DNA of 64,000 bases from Shewanella litoralis (lineage in GTDB: Bacteria; Pseudomonadota; Gammaproteobacteria; Enterobacterales; Shewanellaceae). Of this stretch, positions 19,596 through 29,500 are shown in pieces. The notes beneath the pieces were generated by a model. The model was not told the origin of the DNA and did not search any database. It saw nothing but the letters and a program-made list of their open reading frames with translations. Both the position numbers and the translations under genes were made by a program. Position 1 is the stretch's first letter. Each line of letters starts with the position of its first letter. Where the stretch lies: positions 47,410-111,409 of the forward strand of contig NZ_WSRZ01000019.1 of assembly GCF_009828585.1 (NCBI RefSeq), written 5' to 3'.

Positions 19596-20033
19596 ATGAG
19601 TATTTGGTTTAGCAACGTTACCCTTGAAGATTGCGCTCGTTTAGATGCTGGTATGCAAGGTAAAGGCACATTAATGCAAACATTAGGCATTAAAATCACT
19701 GAGATTGGTGATGACTATATGGTCGCAACCATGCCTGCTAGCCCTTCGGTGCATAATCCGTTAGGGATTGTACATGGTGGTGCGAATGTCGCATTAGCTG
19801 AAACGGTTGCCAGTTATGCGGCAAACTTTGTCGTCGACTTTACGCGTTATTATTGTGTGGGCCAGGAGATTAATGCTAACCATTTAAAAGCTTCACGCAA
19901 TGGTGAGCTAACCGCTACCGCTAAACCCGTGCATCTGGGTAAACGCAGCTCAGTTTGGGAAATCTTAATTCGTAACAGTGCTGGCGAGTTATGTTGTATC
20001 TCACGTATGACCGCAGCCGTTGTTGAGCGATAA
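19596..20033 (+). CDS. menI: Hotdog-fold thioesterase, MenI/YdiI-like
   Basis: 145 aa. The hotdog motif V-H-G-G-A-N-V-A-L-A-E-T and the later GQEINANHLK...G follow E. coli YdiI (MenI) closely, including the catalytic Glu in LAET. YdiI/MenI hydrolyses 1,4-dihydroxy-2-naphthoyl-CoA in menaquinone synthesis, which fits an anaerobically respiring host. The sister EntH-type proofreading thioesterase is the main alternative, so the symbol is tentative. Confidence 0.75.
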   Translation: MSIWFSNVTLEDCARLDAGMQGKGTLMQTLGIKITEIGDDYMVATMPASPSVHNPLGIVHGGANVALAETVASYAANFVVDFTRYYCVGQEINANHLKASRNGELTATAKPVHLGKRSSVWEILIRNSAGELCCISRMTAAVVER

Positions 20034-20219
20034 ACGTCACAAGCCGTTAATATCGTCACTATACTTGAGCTAAATCAACTGTAGATCAAAGTTTTAGCCT
20101 TATAGGTTTTATAATATCCCTACAAGATGCTTTACTTGATTAGTCGTCGCGAATGTAGCGCTATTAACTGGGGTTAATGGCGCGATAGCGTGATAATCAC
20201 CTCATTATAAGGAGAATCC

Positions 20220-20462
20220 ATGGACAGTATTAATATCTGGGAATGGGTTGGATATTTGGCTTCGGTTGTGGTCGCTATTTCGTTGATGATGTCTGACATC
20301 AAAAAGTTACGTTGGTGGAATTTAATTGGTGCAGTTTTGTTTGTCGCTTATGGTTTAGCGATTGACGCGTTTCCGGTGGCTCTGGTTAACTTTTTCATTG
20401 TACTGATCGATCTTTATTATCTGGTTAAGTTATACCGAGCACCCACACCCGATAATCAATAA
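20220..20462 (+). CDS. Small YgjV-like inner-membrane protein
   Basis: 80 aa, about three TM helices (8-24, 32-50, 54-72). The pattern WVGYLASVVVAISLMMSDIK and LRWWNLIGAVLF matches short YgjV/PQ-loop-like proteins. Function unknown. Ribosome site ATAAGGAGAATCC is immediately upstream, and a terminator follows. Confidence 0.72.
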   Translation: MDSINIWEWVGYLASVVVAISLMMSDIKKLRWWNLIGAVLFVAYGLAIDAFPVALVNFFIVLIDLYYLVKLYRAPTPDNQ

Positions 20463-20478
20463 TCTATTGGGTATATAA

Positions 20479-20507
20479 GCCAACATACAGATGTTGGCTT
20501 TTTTATT
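20479..20507 (+). terminator. Terminator after the YgjV-like gene
   Basis: GCCAACAT-ACAG-ATGTTGGC stem followed by T6. Confidence 0.87.
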
Positions 20508-20636
20508 GCCGATAATTTACTCCTACGACTTCCAATCTGTTTTTTCAATGCAAACCGCAATCTTAAATCTATTTTTTAGTTTGCGGCTATCTGTTTTAAT
20601 CGTTTTAATTAATTGTCAGGACCCTCTATTATCGCT

Positions 20637-20650
20637 TCATCAAATGATGA
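20637..20650. promoter_or_regulatory. Short palindrome upstream of the catalase leader
   Basis: TCATCA-AA-TGATGA, a 6-2-6 palindrome 20 bp before the leader ORF. Candidate operator or leader hairpin; no family consensus recognised. Confidence 0.35.
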
Positions 20651-20670
20651 GCTGAGTAAGGAAAATCATC

Positions 20671-20721
20671 ATGGCAACAGTTTACGACATAATTGAGCAG
20701 TGGTTAACAGACCAGGCATAG
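20671..20721 (+). CDS. 16-aa leader ORF upstream of catalase
   Basis: ATG at 20671 preceded by GTAAGGAAA (ribosome-site-like). It encodes MATVYDIIEQWLTDQA and stops at TAG 20719-20721. The stop overlaps AGGAG, the ribosome site of the catalase ATG at 20731, so translation of the leader would reach and could open or mask that site. Either a translational-coupling leader peptide or a chance ORF. No family known. Confidence 0.4.
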   Translation: MATVYDIIEQWLTDQA

Positions 20722-20730
20722 GAGCAAAAC

Positions 20731-22191
20731 ATGAATCAAGGTAACTATTTAACAAGTCAAAATGGCGCTCCAGTAGCAGACGATCAAAACTCTTTATCGG
20801 CAGGTGAGCGTGGACCGCTACTTTTACAAGATTGGCATTTAATTGAAAAGCTTGCCCACTTTAACCGCGAACGTATTCCTGAGCGTGTCGTGCATGCAAA
20901 AGGTACCGGTGTATACGGCACATTTACCTTAACCAAAGATTTAAGCGAATATACTATTGCCGACCATTTTAATGGTGTAGGTAAGCAAACAGAAACATTT
21001 GTGCGTTTCTCGACAGTGGGCGGCGAAATGGGGTCTGCTGATGCTGAGCGCGACCCACGTGGATTTGGTCTTCGTTTTTACACTGCACGTGGTAATCACG
21101 ATATTGTAGGTAATAATACGCCAACGTTTTTTATTCGTGATGGTATTAAGTTTCCAGACTTTATCCACACCCAAAAACGTCATCCACAAACTAATTTAAA
21201 AGATCCACAAGCCATGTGGGACTTTTGGGCGCTAAACCCAGAGGCGATGCATCAAGTGACTATTTTGATGTCTGACCGTGGTATTCCGGCCAACTATCGT
21301 CAAATGCACGGCTATGGTTCACACACTTTCTCGTTTTGGAATGCCAAAGGTGAGCGTTTTTGGGTTAAGTTCCACTTTAAGTCGCAGCAAGGTGTAGCAA
21401 ACTTAACAGGCGAGCAAGCCGATATCTTAAAAGGGATTGATCCAGATTCGTCACAGCGTGACATGATGGTGGCCATTAAGGATGCAAACTTCCCGCGTTG
21501 GACAGTCAATGTGCAAATTATGCCTGAGGCTGATGCAAACACCTATGCCATCAACCCGTTTGATTTAACTAAAGTGTGGCCTCACAGTGATTATCCACTG
21601 ATTGAAGTGGGTGTACTTGAGCTAAACCGTTTACCGCAAAACTACTTTGCTGAAGTGGAGCAAGTGGCATTAGCGCCAAGTAACTTAGTGCCAGGAGTAG
21701 GTGCATCACCAGACAAAATGTTGCAGGCGAGATTGTTTTCTTATGCTGATGCTCAACGTTACCGTATTGGTACCAATTACAATCAGCTACCGGTTAACTG
21801 TCCACATGCCGCCAAAGCGAATCATCATCAACGTGCTGGTGCTATGGCAGGAACGGCATGCCCATACCAAGGTAGCCAAACCGGTGGTGACGCAAGTGTC
21901 AATTATGGCCCTAATACTCAGGCTCCATTAACTGAAAATGTTGATTTTGCAGAGCCACCATTACGTTTAGACGGTGAGGCCGCACGATACAGTCGCTATA
22001 ACCAAGACGACTTTACTCAAGCGGGTAACTTATACCGACTATTCAGTGAAGAAGAGAAAGTGCGTTTAGTTGATACTATTGCCGGCACTTTAAGTCAGAC
22101 AACGCTAGCGGTACAACAAACGATGGTCGATCATTTTACTAAAGCCGATGCTGATTATGGACTACGGGTAAAACAAGCATTAGCTAAATAG
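20731..22191 (+). CDS. katB: Haem catalase, small-subunit KatA/KatB type
   Basis: 486 aa, typical of clade-3 monofunctional catalases. Catalytic His in RVVHAKGTGVYG, distal Asn in GNNTPTFFIRDG, and the proximal haem-Tyr motif RLFSYADAQRYR (Tyr near 335). It removes H2O2 in the cytoplasm or periplasm. The N-terminus lacks a clear signal peptide. The gene name is inferred from Shewanella usage. It follows the 16-codon leader by 9 nt and ends with its own terminator. Confidence 0.94.
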   Translation: MNQGNYLTSQNGAPVADDQNSLSAGERGPLLLQDWHLIEKLAHFNRERIPERVVHAKGTGVYGTFTLTKDLSEYTIADHFNGVGKQTETFVRFSTVGGEMGSADAERDPRGFGLRFYTARGNHDIVGNNTPTFFIRDGIKFPDFIHTQKRHPQTNLKDPQAMWDFWALNPEAMHQVTILMSDRGIPANYRQMHGYGSHTFSFWNAKGERFWVKFHFKSQQGVANLTGEQADILKGIDPDSSQRDMMVAIKDANFPRWTVNVQIMPEADANTYAINPFDLTKVWPHSDYPLIEVGVLELNRLPQNYFAEVEQVALAPSNLVPGVGASPDKMLQARLFSYADAQRYRIGTNYNQLPVNCPHAAKANHHQRAGAMAGTACPYQGSQTGGDASVNYGPNTQAPLTENVDFAEPPLRLDGEAARYSRYNQDDFTQAGNLYRLFSEEEKVRLVDTIAGTLSQTTLAVQQTMVDHFTKADADYGLRVKQALAK

Positions 22192-22220
22192 TGCAATTAG
22201 GCTAGATGTAACCCAATAAA

Positions 22221-22251
22221 AACAGCAAGGCTCGCCTTGCTGTTTTTTTGT
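22221..22251 (+). terminator. Terminator of katB
   Basis: AACAGCAAGG-CTCG-CCTTGCTGTT then T7. Confidence 0.9.
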
Positions 22252-22285
22252 CTCTCAAAACTAACCAGTAAAGAACAGCCAGCCT

Positions 22286-23263
22286 TTAACTCATTAGCAT
22301 AGCGACTAGCGCTAATTGTAATTGTCCATATTGTGGTTGACGCCATAACGCTGCTAATGAGGAACTTGATGTCGCCTCAGCCGCCGTTTTTACAGCGGCT
22401 AAAACCGGATTAACAAGTGCATCGAGTTGGTTGTTTCTGTGGTTAAGTCGTGTTAACGAATTTTCAATTAATTCCATACACTCAATGAGTTGTGCCCATA
22501 GTGGTGTTTGTTGCACAAGCGAAGCCACTGATAAGCGCTGCTCAACCAGTTGCCAGCATTCTAAAGCATCGGCAAGCGTTTGAGTTAACGCCTCCTGGTT
22601 TAGGTTAATGCTTACTGCTGGCATCTTGTCTAAAGGTGATGTTGCAACTTTAGGCGATTTTCCAGCTAATTGATAACCACGTTGGGCTTTACTGGCTTTA
22701 CCGAGGCGCACCGGAACTGATTTAGCCACCTCGATGGCTAAAGGAAGTATCGATGAGGCTTGGCCTGAGAGTAATTCTAATTCAAGTTCGCAAATCGGTT
22801 CTCTGAGATCACCTGCAATAATCTCACCCAGATCTAAGGCGACTTCGACGACAGAGCCTTGATGTTCAATGTGCCACGTTTGTCGTTTAAAATTGGTTTC
22901 AAAAATACATTCAAGAGATTCTGTGAGCGCATTAACGTTTTGCCCGTCTGGCCAAATTTTAGACGGAAAAAGTGACAGGTCTGGCACTTTTTGATTAATA
23001 CTGACATTAAATTCTGGGCGAGAATGGATGCCCCCAACAACACTACCTGCTGTTTTTATGGTCTGTTCGAGCAGTTCATCAAAGCCTCTTACACGCAAGC
23101 CCACATCCCAACGACGCAGTTGTAAATCGGCAGTATCGAAATAGCCATTAGACAGATTTTTTGCAACTTTTGGGGATGAATGAGGGAGTTCATTCAATAT
23201 TTTTTTTAATAAATCATGATCTTGTTGTTGAATGAAGAGTTTCAGCTCTATTTCTGTGCCCAT
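22286..23263 (-). CDS. CYTH-domain inorganic triphosphatase, YgiF-like
   Basis: 325 aa. Starts MGTEIELKL with the ExExK tunnel motif (E-I-E-L-K), followed by the CYTH pattern YFDTADLQLRRWDVGLRVR, so a triphosphate-hydrolysing tunnel domain (about 1-200) is well supported. E. coli YgiF is about 430 aa with a CHAD domain behind CYTH. Here only about 110 residues follow, so the CHAD part is short or degenerate. It lies near the SH3 protein of the YgiM type, as ygiF and ygiM do in E. coli. Confidence 0.83.
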   Translation of the reverse strand: MGTEIELKLFIQQQDHDLLKKILNELPHSSPKVAKNLSNGYFDTADLQLRRWDVGLRVRGFDELLEQTIKTAGSVVGGIHSRPEFNVSINQKVPDLSLFPSKIWPDGQNVNALTESLECIFETNFKRQTWHIEHQGSVVEVALDLGEIIAGDLREPICELELELLSGQASSILPLAIEVAKSVPVRLGKASKAQRGYQLAGKSPKVATSPLDKMPAVSINLNQEALTQTLADALECWQLVEQRLSVASLVQQTPLWAQLIECMELIENSLTRLNHRNNQLDALVNPVLAAVKTAAEATSSSSLAALWRQPQYGQLQLALVAMLMS

Positions 23264-23290
23264 TTACTTTTTGCCCTATCTGTAATCAAA

Positions 23291-23338
23291 TGTTCATTAA
23301 TGCGTCATAATATGTTCATAATGTCATATTGCTGTAAT
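23291..23338. promoter_or_regulatory. Pho-box-like repeats upstream of DUF47-pit
   Basis: ATGTCAT-ATTG-CTGTAAT (23321-23338) fits CTGTCAT-N4-CTGTCAT at 12 of 14 positions. Upstream, TCAT recurs at 23294, 23305 and 23316, an exact 11-bp period as in tandem Pho boxes, although those heptamers are otherwise poor. A TATAAT lies at 23373-23378, 34 bp further on, so the box is not in the classical activation position; repression is possible. Confidence 0.5.
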
Positions 23339-23501
23339 AAAAATATCTTAGGATAGCCATGCTCGCATCATATATAATGAGCAACGATAACTGAGAACCT
23401 GTGTGTTACAAAATTAAAAAACACAGTTTCATTATGCGGACGCTTAGGTTAACATGCGCCCGCTTTTTCCAAACTGGAATTAATTAAATAGGTAAACGGC
23501 A

Positions 23502-24182
23502 ATGCCAGTAAACTCTATTTTAGGTGTGTTTGCAAAATCACCTCTTAAGCCTTTAGAACTGCATATCGACAAAGTAAATGAGTGTGCATCGCTTCTTGTT
23601 CCTTTCTTTGACGCAACCATTTCAGGTGACTGGGATGAAGCGATAAAGATCCGCAAACAGATTAGTTTGTTGGAAAAAGATGCTGATTCACTTAAGCGCG
23701 AAATCCGCCTGACGTTACCAGGTGGACTGTTCATGCCAGTTGAGCGAACTGACTTACTTGAGTTATTAACTCAACAAGACAAGATTGCGAACACGGCAAA
23801 AGATATCTCTGGTCGTGTTATCGGCCGTCAATTAGTCCTTCCTCAGCCTGTACAAGCTGCTTTCGGTGCCTATCTTAAACGTTGTTTAGATGCCGTGTCT
23901 TTAGCTAAGCAAGCTATTAACGAGCTCGACGATTTACTCGAAACCGGTTTCCGTGGTCGTGAAGTTGAGTTGGTTGCCAAAATGATCAATGAACTCGATA
24001 TTATCGAAGAAGATTCTGATGATTTACAAATTCAAGTGCGTCGCCAGTTATACGCATTAGAAGATGGTTTGAATCCTATTGATGTGATGTTCATGTATAA
24101 AATTATCGAATGGGTTGGAGGTTTAGCAGATCTTGCTGAGCGTGTCGGTTCCCGCCTAGAGCTAATGTTAGCTCGTAATTAA
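23502..24182 (+). CDS. DUF47/PhoU-like phosphate transport accessory protein
   Basis: 226 aa, all-helical, TIGR00153/DUF47 family (PhoU-related). Pattern PLELHIDKVNECASLLVPFF and later LDDLLETGFRGREVE. It sits 24 bp upstream of a PiT transporter, the standard DUF47-pit operon. Its likely role is modulation of phosphate uptake through the carrier. The first two codons (ATG CCA) follow AGGTAAACGGCA. Confidence 0.92.
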   Translation: MPVNSILGVFAKSPLKPLELHIDKVNECASLLVPFFDATISGDWDEAIKIRKQISLLEKDADSLKREIRLTLPGGLFMPVERTDLLELLTQQDKIANTAKDISGRVIGRQLVLPQPVQAAFGAYLKRCLDAVSLAKQAINELDDLLETGFRGREVELVAKMINELDIIEEDSDDLQIQVRRQLYALEDGLNPIDVMFMYKIIEWVGGLADLAERVGSRLELMLARN

Positions 24183-24206
24183 TCACAAGGTTATCAAGGA
24201 AACAAC

Positions 24207-25475
24207 ATGGTTGATGTATTAGTCACCAATGGCCCAATGCTTATTATGCTTGCGGCAACATTTGGATTTTTGATGGCATGGGGTATTGGCGCAAACGACG
24301 TAGCCAATGCTATGGGAACCTCTGTAGGTTCTAATGCCATTACTATTAAACAAGCCATCATTATTGCAATGATCTTTGAATTCGCTGGTGCGTTCTTAGC
24401 GGGCGGAGAAGTGACCAGTACTATCCGTAAAGGTATTATTGACGCAAGCTTCTTTACCGAATCACCTGAGCTGTTAGTGTACGGTATGATTGGGTCATTA
24501 CTTGCAGCAGGTATCTGGTTAGTCGTGGCCTCAGCATTAGGCTGGCCTGTATCAACAACGCATTCTATTATTGGTGCAATTGTTGGTTTTGCTGCCGTAG
24601 GTGTGAGCATTGATTCAGTTGCATGGGGTGCGGTAGGCGGAATCGTTGGTTCATGGGTGGTAACACCTGCAATTTCAGGCTTTATTGCGTTTATGATTTT
24701 CCAAAGCGTACAAAAGCTGATTTTCAATACTGACGATCCTTTAAGCAGTGCTAAACGATACGTGCCTTTTTACATGGCGCTGGCTGGCTTTGTGATGTCA
24801 CTTGTGACGATTACTAAAGGCTTAAAACATGTGGGTTTGCATTTCTCTACAGCAGAAGCCTATGTGCTAGCGATAGTGGTTGCAGCAATTGTCGGACTGA
24901 TTGGTAAAGTCGCTATTGGCCGTTTAAAAATGAACGAAAAAGCTGATTTGAAAACTCAGTATGGCAACGTAGAAAAAGTGTTTGCTATTTTGATGGTAGT
25001 TACAGCATGTTGTATGGCATTCGCCCACGGTTCAAACGATGTTGCTAACGCGATTGGCCCCTTAGCTGCTGTAGTATCTATTGTTGAAAGTGGTGGTGTG
25101 ATTGGCTCTAAAGCTGTCTTAAACTGGTGGATTTTACCATTAGGCGCTGTGGGTATTGTATTAGGTTTGGCTATTTTTGGTCAGCGCGTAATGCAAACGA
25201 TCGGTAAAAACATTACTCATTTAACGCCGAGTCGTGGTTTTGCAGCTGAACTTGCAGCGGCATCAACCGTGGTATTGGCTTCTGGCACTGGTCTACCTAT
25301 TTCAACGACTCAAACCTTAGTGGGTGCGGTATTAGGTGTGGGTATGGCTCGTGGTATTGCGGCGATTAACATCGGTGTGGTACGTAATATTGTGGTGTCA
25401 TGGGTAGTTACCTTACCTGCTGGCGCGGCATTATCGATAGTGTTCTTTTACATTATCCAAGGTATCTTTAGTTAA
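24207..25475 (+). CDS. pit: PiT-family inorganic phosphate transporter
   Basis: 422 aa, about 10-11 TM helices. Both PiT signature repeats are visible: GANDVANAMGTSVGS near 30-45 and GSNDVANAIGPLAAV near 273-287. Low-affinity metal-phosphate:H+ or Na+ symport across the inner membrane. Ribosome site AAGGAAACAAC lies before the ATG. Second gene of the DUF47-pit operon. Confidence 0.95.
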   Translation: MVDVLVTNGPMLIMLAATFGFLMAWGIGANDVANAMGTSVGSNAITIKQAIIIAMIFEFAGAFLAGGEVTSTIRKGIIDASFFTESPELLVYGMIGSLLAAGIWLVVASALGWPVSTTHSIIGAIVGFAAVGVSIDSVAWGAVGGIVGSWVVTPAISGFIAFMIFQSVQKLIFNTDDPLSSAKRYVPFYMALAGFVMSLVTITKGLKHVGLHFSTAEAYVLAIVVAAIVGLIGKVAIGRLKMNEKADLKTQYGNVEKVFAILMVVTACCMAFAHGSNDVANAIGPLAAVVSIVESGGVIGSKAVLNWWILPLGAVGIVLGLAIFGQRVMQTIGKNITHLTPSRGFAAELAAASTVVLASGTGLPISTTQTLVGAVLGVGMARGIAAINIGVVRNIVVSWVVTLPAGAALSIVFFYIIQGIFS

Positions 25476-25519
25476 TATAGCTACCGAACCGCACACATTC
25501 GTAAAAATATGAATGGTTA

Positions 25520-25562
25520 AATGCATTTAAGAAGGAAGTCATATGACTTCCTTCTTGCATTC
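25520..25562 (+). terminator. Long hairpin after pit
   Basis: Perfect 28-nt palindrome at 25529-25556 (arm AAGAAGGAAGTCAT), extended by AATGC / GCATT outside. There is no clear U-tract, so it may be an mRNA 3'-end stabiliser or a factor-assisted terminator. Confidence 0.6.
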
Positions 25563-25616
25563 AGGGCATTTAATAAATAGCATGACAACAAGTTTACAAC
25601 GTTTGGATAATTACCC

Positions 25617-26198
25617 GTGTTAAGACTGCTTTCAATCTTTATTTTAGTGCTTGCGCCAAGTGGTGTGTTTGCTGCGCCTGCTGAACCCGATTATATCTCT
25701 GATGATGTATTTACCTATCTTCATGGTGGGCCAGGAACAGAGTTCAAAATTATTGGCAGTGTAGAAGCCGGTCAACCTGTCACGTTATTAGATAATACCG
25801 AAGGTGACTTTACCCAAATTATCGATCATAAAGGTCGTGAAGGTTGGGTATTAGCCAGTTTAGTTACCGATAAGCCTAGCTACCGTGTACGTTTTCCTGA
25901 GATGGAAGCGCAACTAAGGCTGGCTAATGAACAACTCAATAAAGAGTCGTTAAGCACAGACAATACCGAAGAATACTTGAATTTGGCGAATGAAAAAATC
26001 GCTGAATTAACGACCTCATTAGCGCTGGCGATTAAACAGCGTGATGAAGCTCAATCTAAAATTGCTCAAGTGGCTGATGACCAGCGCTATGAATTATGGC
26101 AGCAAGGTGGATTAATTGGTGGCTTAGGGGCGTTAATCGGTATTATTTTGGTTTATTTACCTCGCCCACAGCGCCGTAAGAAAAACCGCTGGATGTAA
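25617..26198 (+). CDS. TIGR04211-type SH3-domain signal-transduction protein (YgiM-like)
   Basis: 193 aa with GTG start at 25617. Signal peptide (about 1-19, ending A-A-P-A), bacterial SH3 domain (about 25-88; YLHGGPGTEFKIIG and REGWVLASLV), a coiled coil (about 95-155) and a C-terminal TM helix (about 165-182) ending in a basic tail. This is the E. coli YgiM layout, an envelope-anchored SH3 protein of unknown exact role. Neighbourhood with the CYTH gene agrees. Confidence 0.85.
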   Translation: MLRLLSIFILVLAPSGVFAAPAEPDYISDDVFTYLHGGPGTEFKIIGSVEAGQPVTLLDNTEGDFTQIIDHKGREGWVLASLVTDKPSYRVRFPEMEAQLRLANEQLNKESLSTDNTEEYLNLANEKIAELTTSLALAIKQRDEAQSKIAQVADDQRYELWQQGGLIGGLGALIGIILVYLPRPQRRKKNRWM

Positions 26199-26246
26199 AT
26201 TCAAATAACGGTGAGTAAACCGTTAATCGCGATAACGTCGACTATA

Positions 26247-26280
26247 AAGGCCAACAATTAAAACGTTGGCCTTTTATTTT
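26247..26280 (+). terminator. Terminator of the SH3-protein gene
   Basis: AAGGCCAAC (26247-26255) / GTTGGCCTT (26265-26273) with a T-rich tail. Confidence 0.85.
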
Positions 26281-26504
26281 TCATTTTTTTGATGAAATTA
26301 ATTCACCTATCTCCATAGTGGTATCATCCTTATTAGTTATTATTAATCATGCGCTTAATTCAATCTTCTTCGTGAAAAAATCTCGTTCATCGTTATTTTT
26401 GTTATTCATTCAATGGCATTAATCAAACATTCAATAACAAGCTTTCAACTATTGTGTCCAAGTTCACATTTTGAAGGTATAATCGCCGAAAATGAGATCG
26501 TACA

Positions 26505-26514
26505 TTGTATACAA
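26505..26514. promoter_or_regulatory. TTGTATACAA palindrome upstream of putA
   Basis: Perfect 10-bp palindrome 80 bp before putA, of the kind bound by GntR-family repressors. As this PutA lacks a DNA-binding domain, an external regulator is needed. Candidate only. Confidence 0.3.
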
Positions 26515-26593
26515 AATAAAATATTCGTGAATACAGTGTCCATTCAACAATCACAATAACCATCCTTAACCCGACCAGATGGAAGCGAATACT

Positions 26594-29500
26594 ATGTTCA
26601 AAGCGAGTGAAGTACTAGACGGCCGCTACGACAATGCCACCCTTGATGAGCTGTTTACCGCAGTGACCAATAATTACATTGTCGATGAAGAGCAATACCT
26701 GTCTGAATTAATTAAACTTGTACCGTCGTCTGAACAGGACATTGAACAAGTCACTCGTCGTGCCCATGAACTTGTGAGCAAAGTACGCCAGTTTGAGAAA
26801 AAAGGCCTAATGGTCGGTATTGATGCCTTTTTGCAGCAATACAGCTTAGAAACGCAAGAAGGCATTATTTTAATGTGTTTAGCAGAAGCTTTATTGCGCA
26901 TTCCAGATGCGGCAACGGCTGATGCATTAATTGAAGATAAATTGTCTGGTGCAAAATGGGATGAACATTTAAATAAAAGTGGCTCTGTGCTGGTTAACGC
27001 ATCAACGTGGGGCTTAATGTTGACAGGTCGCATTGTAAAATTAGACCGTAACATTGATGGCTCGCCAAGTAATTTGTTAAAACGCCTCGTAAACCGTGTT
27101 GGTGAGCCAATGATCCGCCAAGCCATGCTTGCCGCGATGAAAATCATGGGTAAGCAATTTGTATTAGGCCGTGATGTTAAAGAAGCACTTAAAAACAGCG
27201 AAGCTAAACGCAAATTAGGCTACACACACAGCTACGACATGCTCGGTGAGGCAGCGCTCACTGCCAACGATGCACAAAAATATTTTACCGATTACAGTAA
27301 TGCGATCCGTGATTTAGGCGCTCAGCAATATAACGAGTCTGAGTCGCCAAGACCGACTATTTCTATCAAATTGTCAGCGTTACATCCGCGCTATGAAGTT
27401 GCGAATGAAGACCGCGTATTAAGCGAATTATACGACACCGTCATTAAGCTCATCGTCCAGGCGCGTGAACTTAACATTGGTATCTCTATTGATGCCGAAG
27501 AAGTCGATCGCCTTGAATTATCGTTAACATTATTTAAGCAGCTATATCAGTCTGAAGCCGCCAAGGGTTGGGGCTTATTAGGCATTGTGGTGCAGGCTTA
27601 TTCAAAGCGCTGTTTACCAACATTATGCTGGTTAACGCGTCTAGCCAAAGATCAAGGCGATGAAATTCCGCTGCGTTTAGTGAAAGGGGCGTATTGGGAC
27701 AGTGAGCTTAAATGGGCACAACAAGCGGGCGAGTCTGGCTACCCACTTTATACCCGCAAAGCTGGCACTGACGTATCGTATTTAGCCTGCGCACGTTATT
27801 TGTTGTCAGACGCGACTCGTGGTGCTATTTACCCACAGTTTGCGACTCACAATGCGCAAACCGTAGCCAGTATTGATGCTATGGCGGGTGATCGTTTATA
27901 CGAATTTCAACGTTTACACGGTATGGGTCAAGAGCTTTACGACACCATGCTGGCAGAAAGCGGTGCTAAATCGGTGCGTATTTATGCGCCCATTGGCGCT
28001 CATAAAGATTTGCTGCCGTACCTGGTGCGTCGTCTGCTTGAAAACGGTGCCAACACCTCATTTGTACATAAATTAGTTGACCCAAATACGCCAATCGACA
28101 GCCTAGTGGTTCACCCATTGGTGACACTATTGAGCTATAAGTCGCTCGCTAACCATAAAATTGTTCAACCAGCTGATATTTTCGGGGCAGAACGTAAAAA
28201 CTCTAAAGGATTAAACATGAATATTATTTCTGAGTCAGAGCCATTTTTTGCTGCACTGGATAAATACCGCGATACACAATGGACTGCGGGTCCATTGGTA
28301 AACGGTAAAACCTTAGCGGGTGAAGTTCAAACCGTTGTTAGTCCATATGATACTTCATTAACTGTGGGGACAGTGGCCTTTGCTGATGCCAATGCCATTG
28401 AACAAGCCGTTGCGGGTGCTGATGCAGCCTTTGCAGGTTGGGCGCGTACGCCAGTTGAAACACGTGCTAACGCTTTACAAAAGTTAGCTGACCTATTAGA
28501 AGAAAACCGCGAAGAATTGATAGCTCTGTGTACCCGCGAAGCCGGTAAGAGCATTCAAGACGGTATTGATGAAGTCCGTGAAGCCGTCGATTTTTGTCGT
28601 TACTATGCCGTGCAAGCGAAGAAGATGATGGCTAAGCCTGAATTACTTCCTGGCCCAACAGGCGAGTTAAACGAACTGTTTCTACAGGGCCGCGGCATTT
28701 TTGTGTGTATTAGTCCATGGAACTTCCCGTTAGCGATTTTCTTAGGCCAAGTCTCTGCAGCGCTTGCTGCGGGTAATACGGTTATTGCTAAACCTGCAGA
28801 ACAAACCTGTTTAGTGGGTTTCCGTGCGGTTCAGTTAGCACATCAAGCGGGTATCCCAACAGATGTATTGCAGTTCCTACCGGGTACAGGGGCTGTGGTG
28901 GGTTCGGCAATTACTGCTGATGAACGTATTGGTGGTGTGTGTTTTACAGGTTCTACCGGTACTGCCAAATTAATTAACCGTACATTGGCAAACCGAGATG
29001 GTGCGATTATTCCGTTAATTGCTGAAACCGGCGGCCAAAATGCCATGGTGGTCGACTCAACTTCACAGCCTGAGCAAGTGGTTAATGACGTGGTTTCATC
29101 ATCATTTACCAGTGCTGGCCAGCGTTGTTCGGCGTTACGTGTATTGTTTTTACAAGAAGATATTGCCGACCGCGTCATTGAAGTGATGAAGGGCGCCATG
29201 GAACAGTTAGTGATTGGTAATCCAAGCTTCGTTAAAACAGATGTGGGCCCTGTGATTGATGCTACTGCTAAAGCGAACTTGAATGCCCACATTGATCATA
29301 TTAGCCAGGTCGGCAAGTTGATCAATAAACTTGAGTTACCAGCTGGGACAGAAAACGGTCACTTTGTGGCACCTACCGCAGTTGAAATTAACTCAATTAA
29401 GTTACTTGAAAAAGAACACTTTGGACCCATTTTGCATGTCATTCGTTACAAGGCTGCTGATCTTGCTAAAGTGATTGATGAAATCAACAGTACAGGTTTT

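Larger units (their letters stand above)
26199..26593. other. Intergenic region upstream of putA
   Basis: It holds the terminator of the SH3 gene, a short AACGGT/ACCGTT hairpin (26207-26224), an AT-rich stretch, a TATAAT at 26478-26483 and the palindrome TTGTATACAA at 26505-26514. No gene seen. Confidence 0.5.

Noticed and set aside
20520-20640. OxyR-type site upstream of catalase
   Set aside because: Only scattered ATAG/CTAT-like tetramers, without the 7-bp spacing of an OxyR tetramer site.
24194-24727. 177-codon minus-strand frame opposite pit
   Set aside because: Ala/Thr/Pro-rich antisense shadow of a membrane protein gene; no ribosome site or family.
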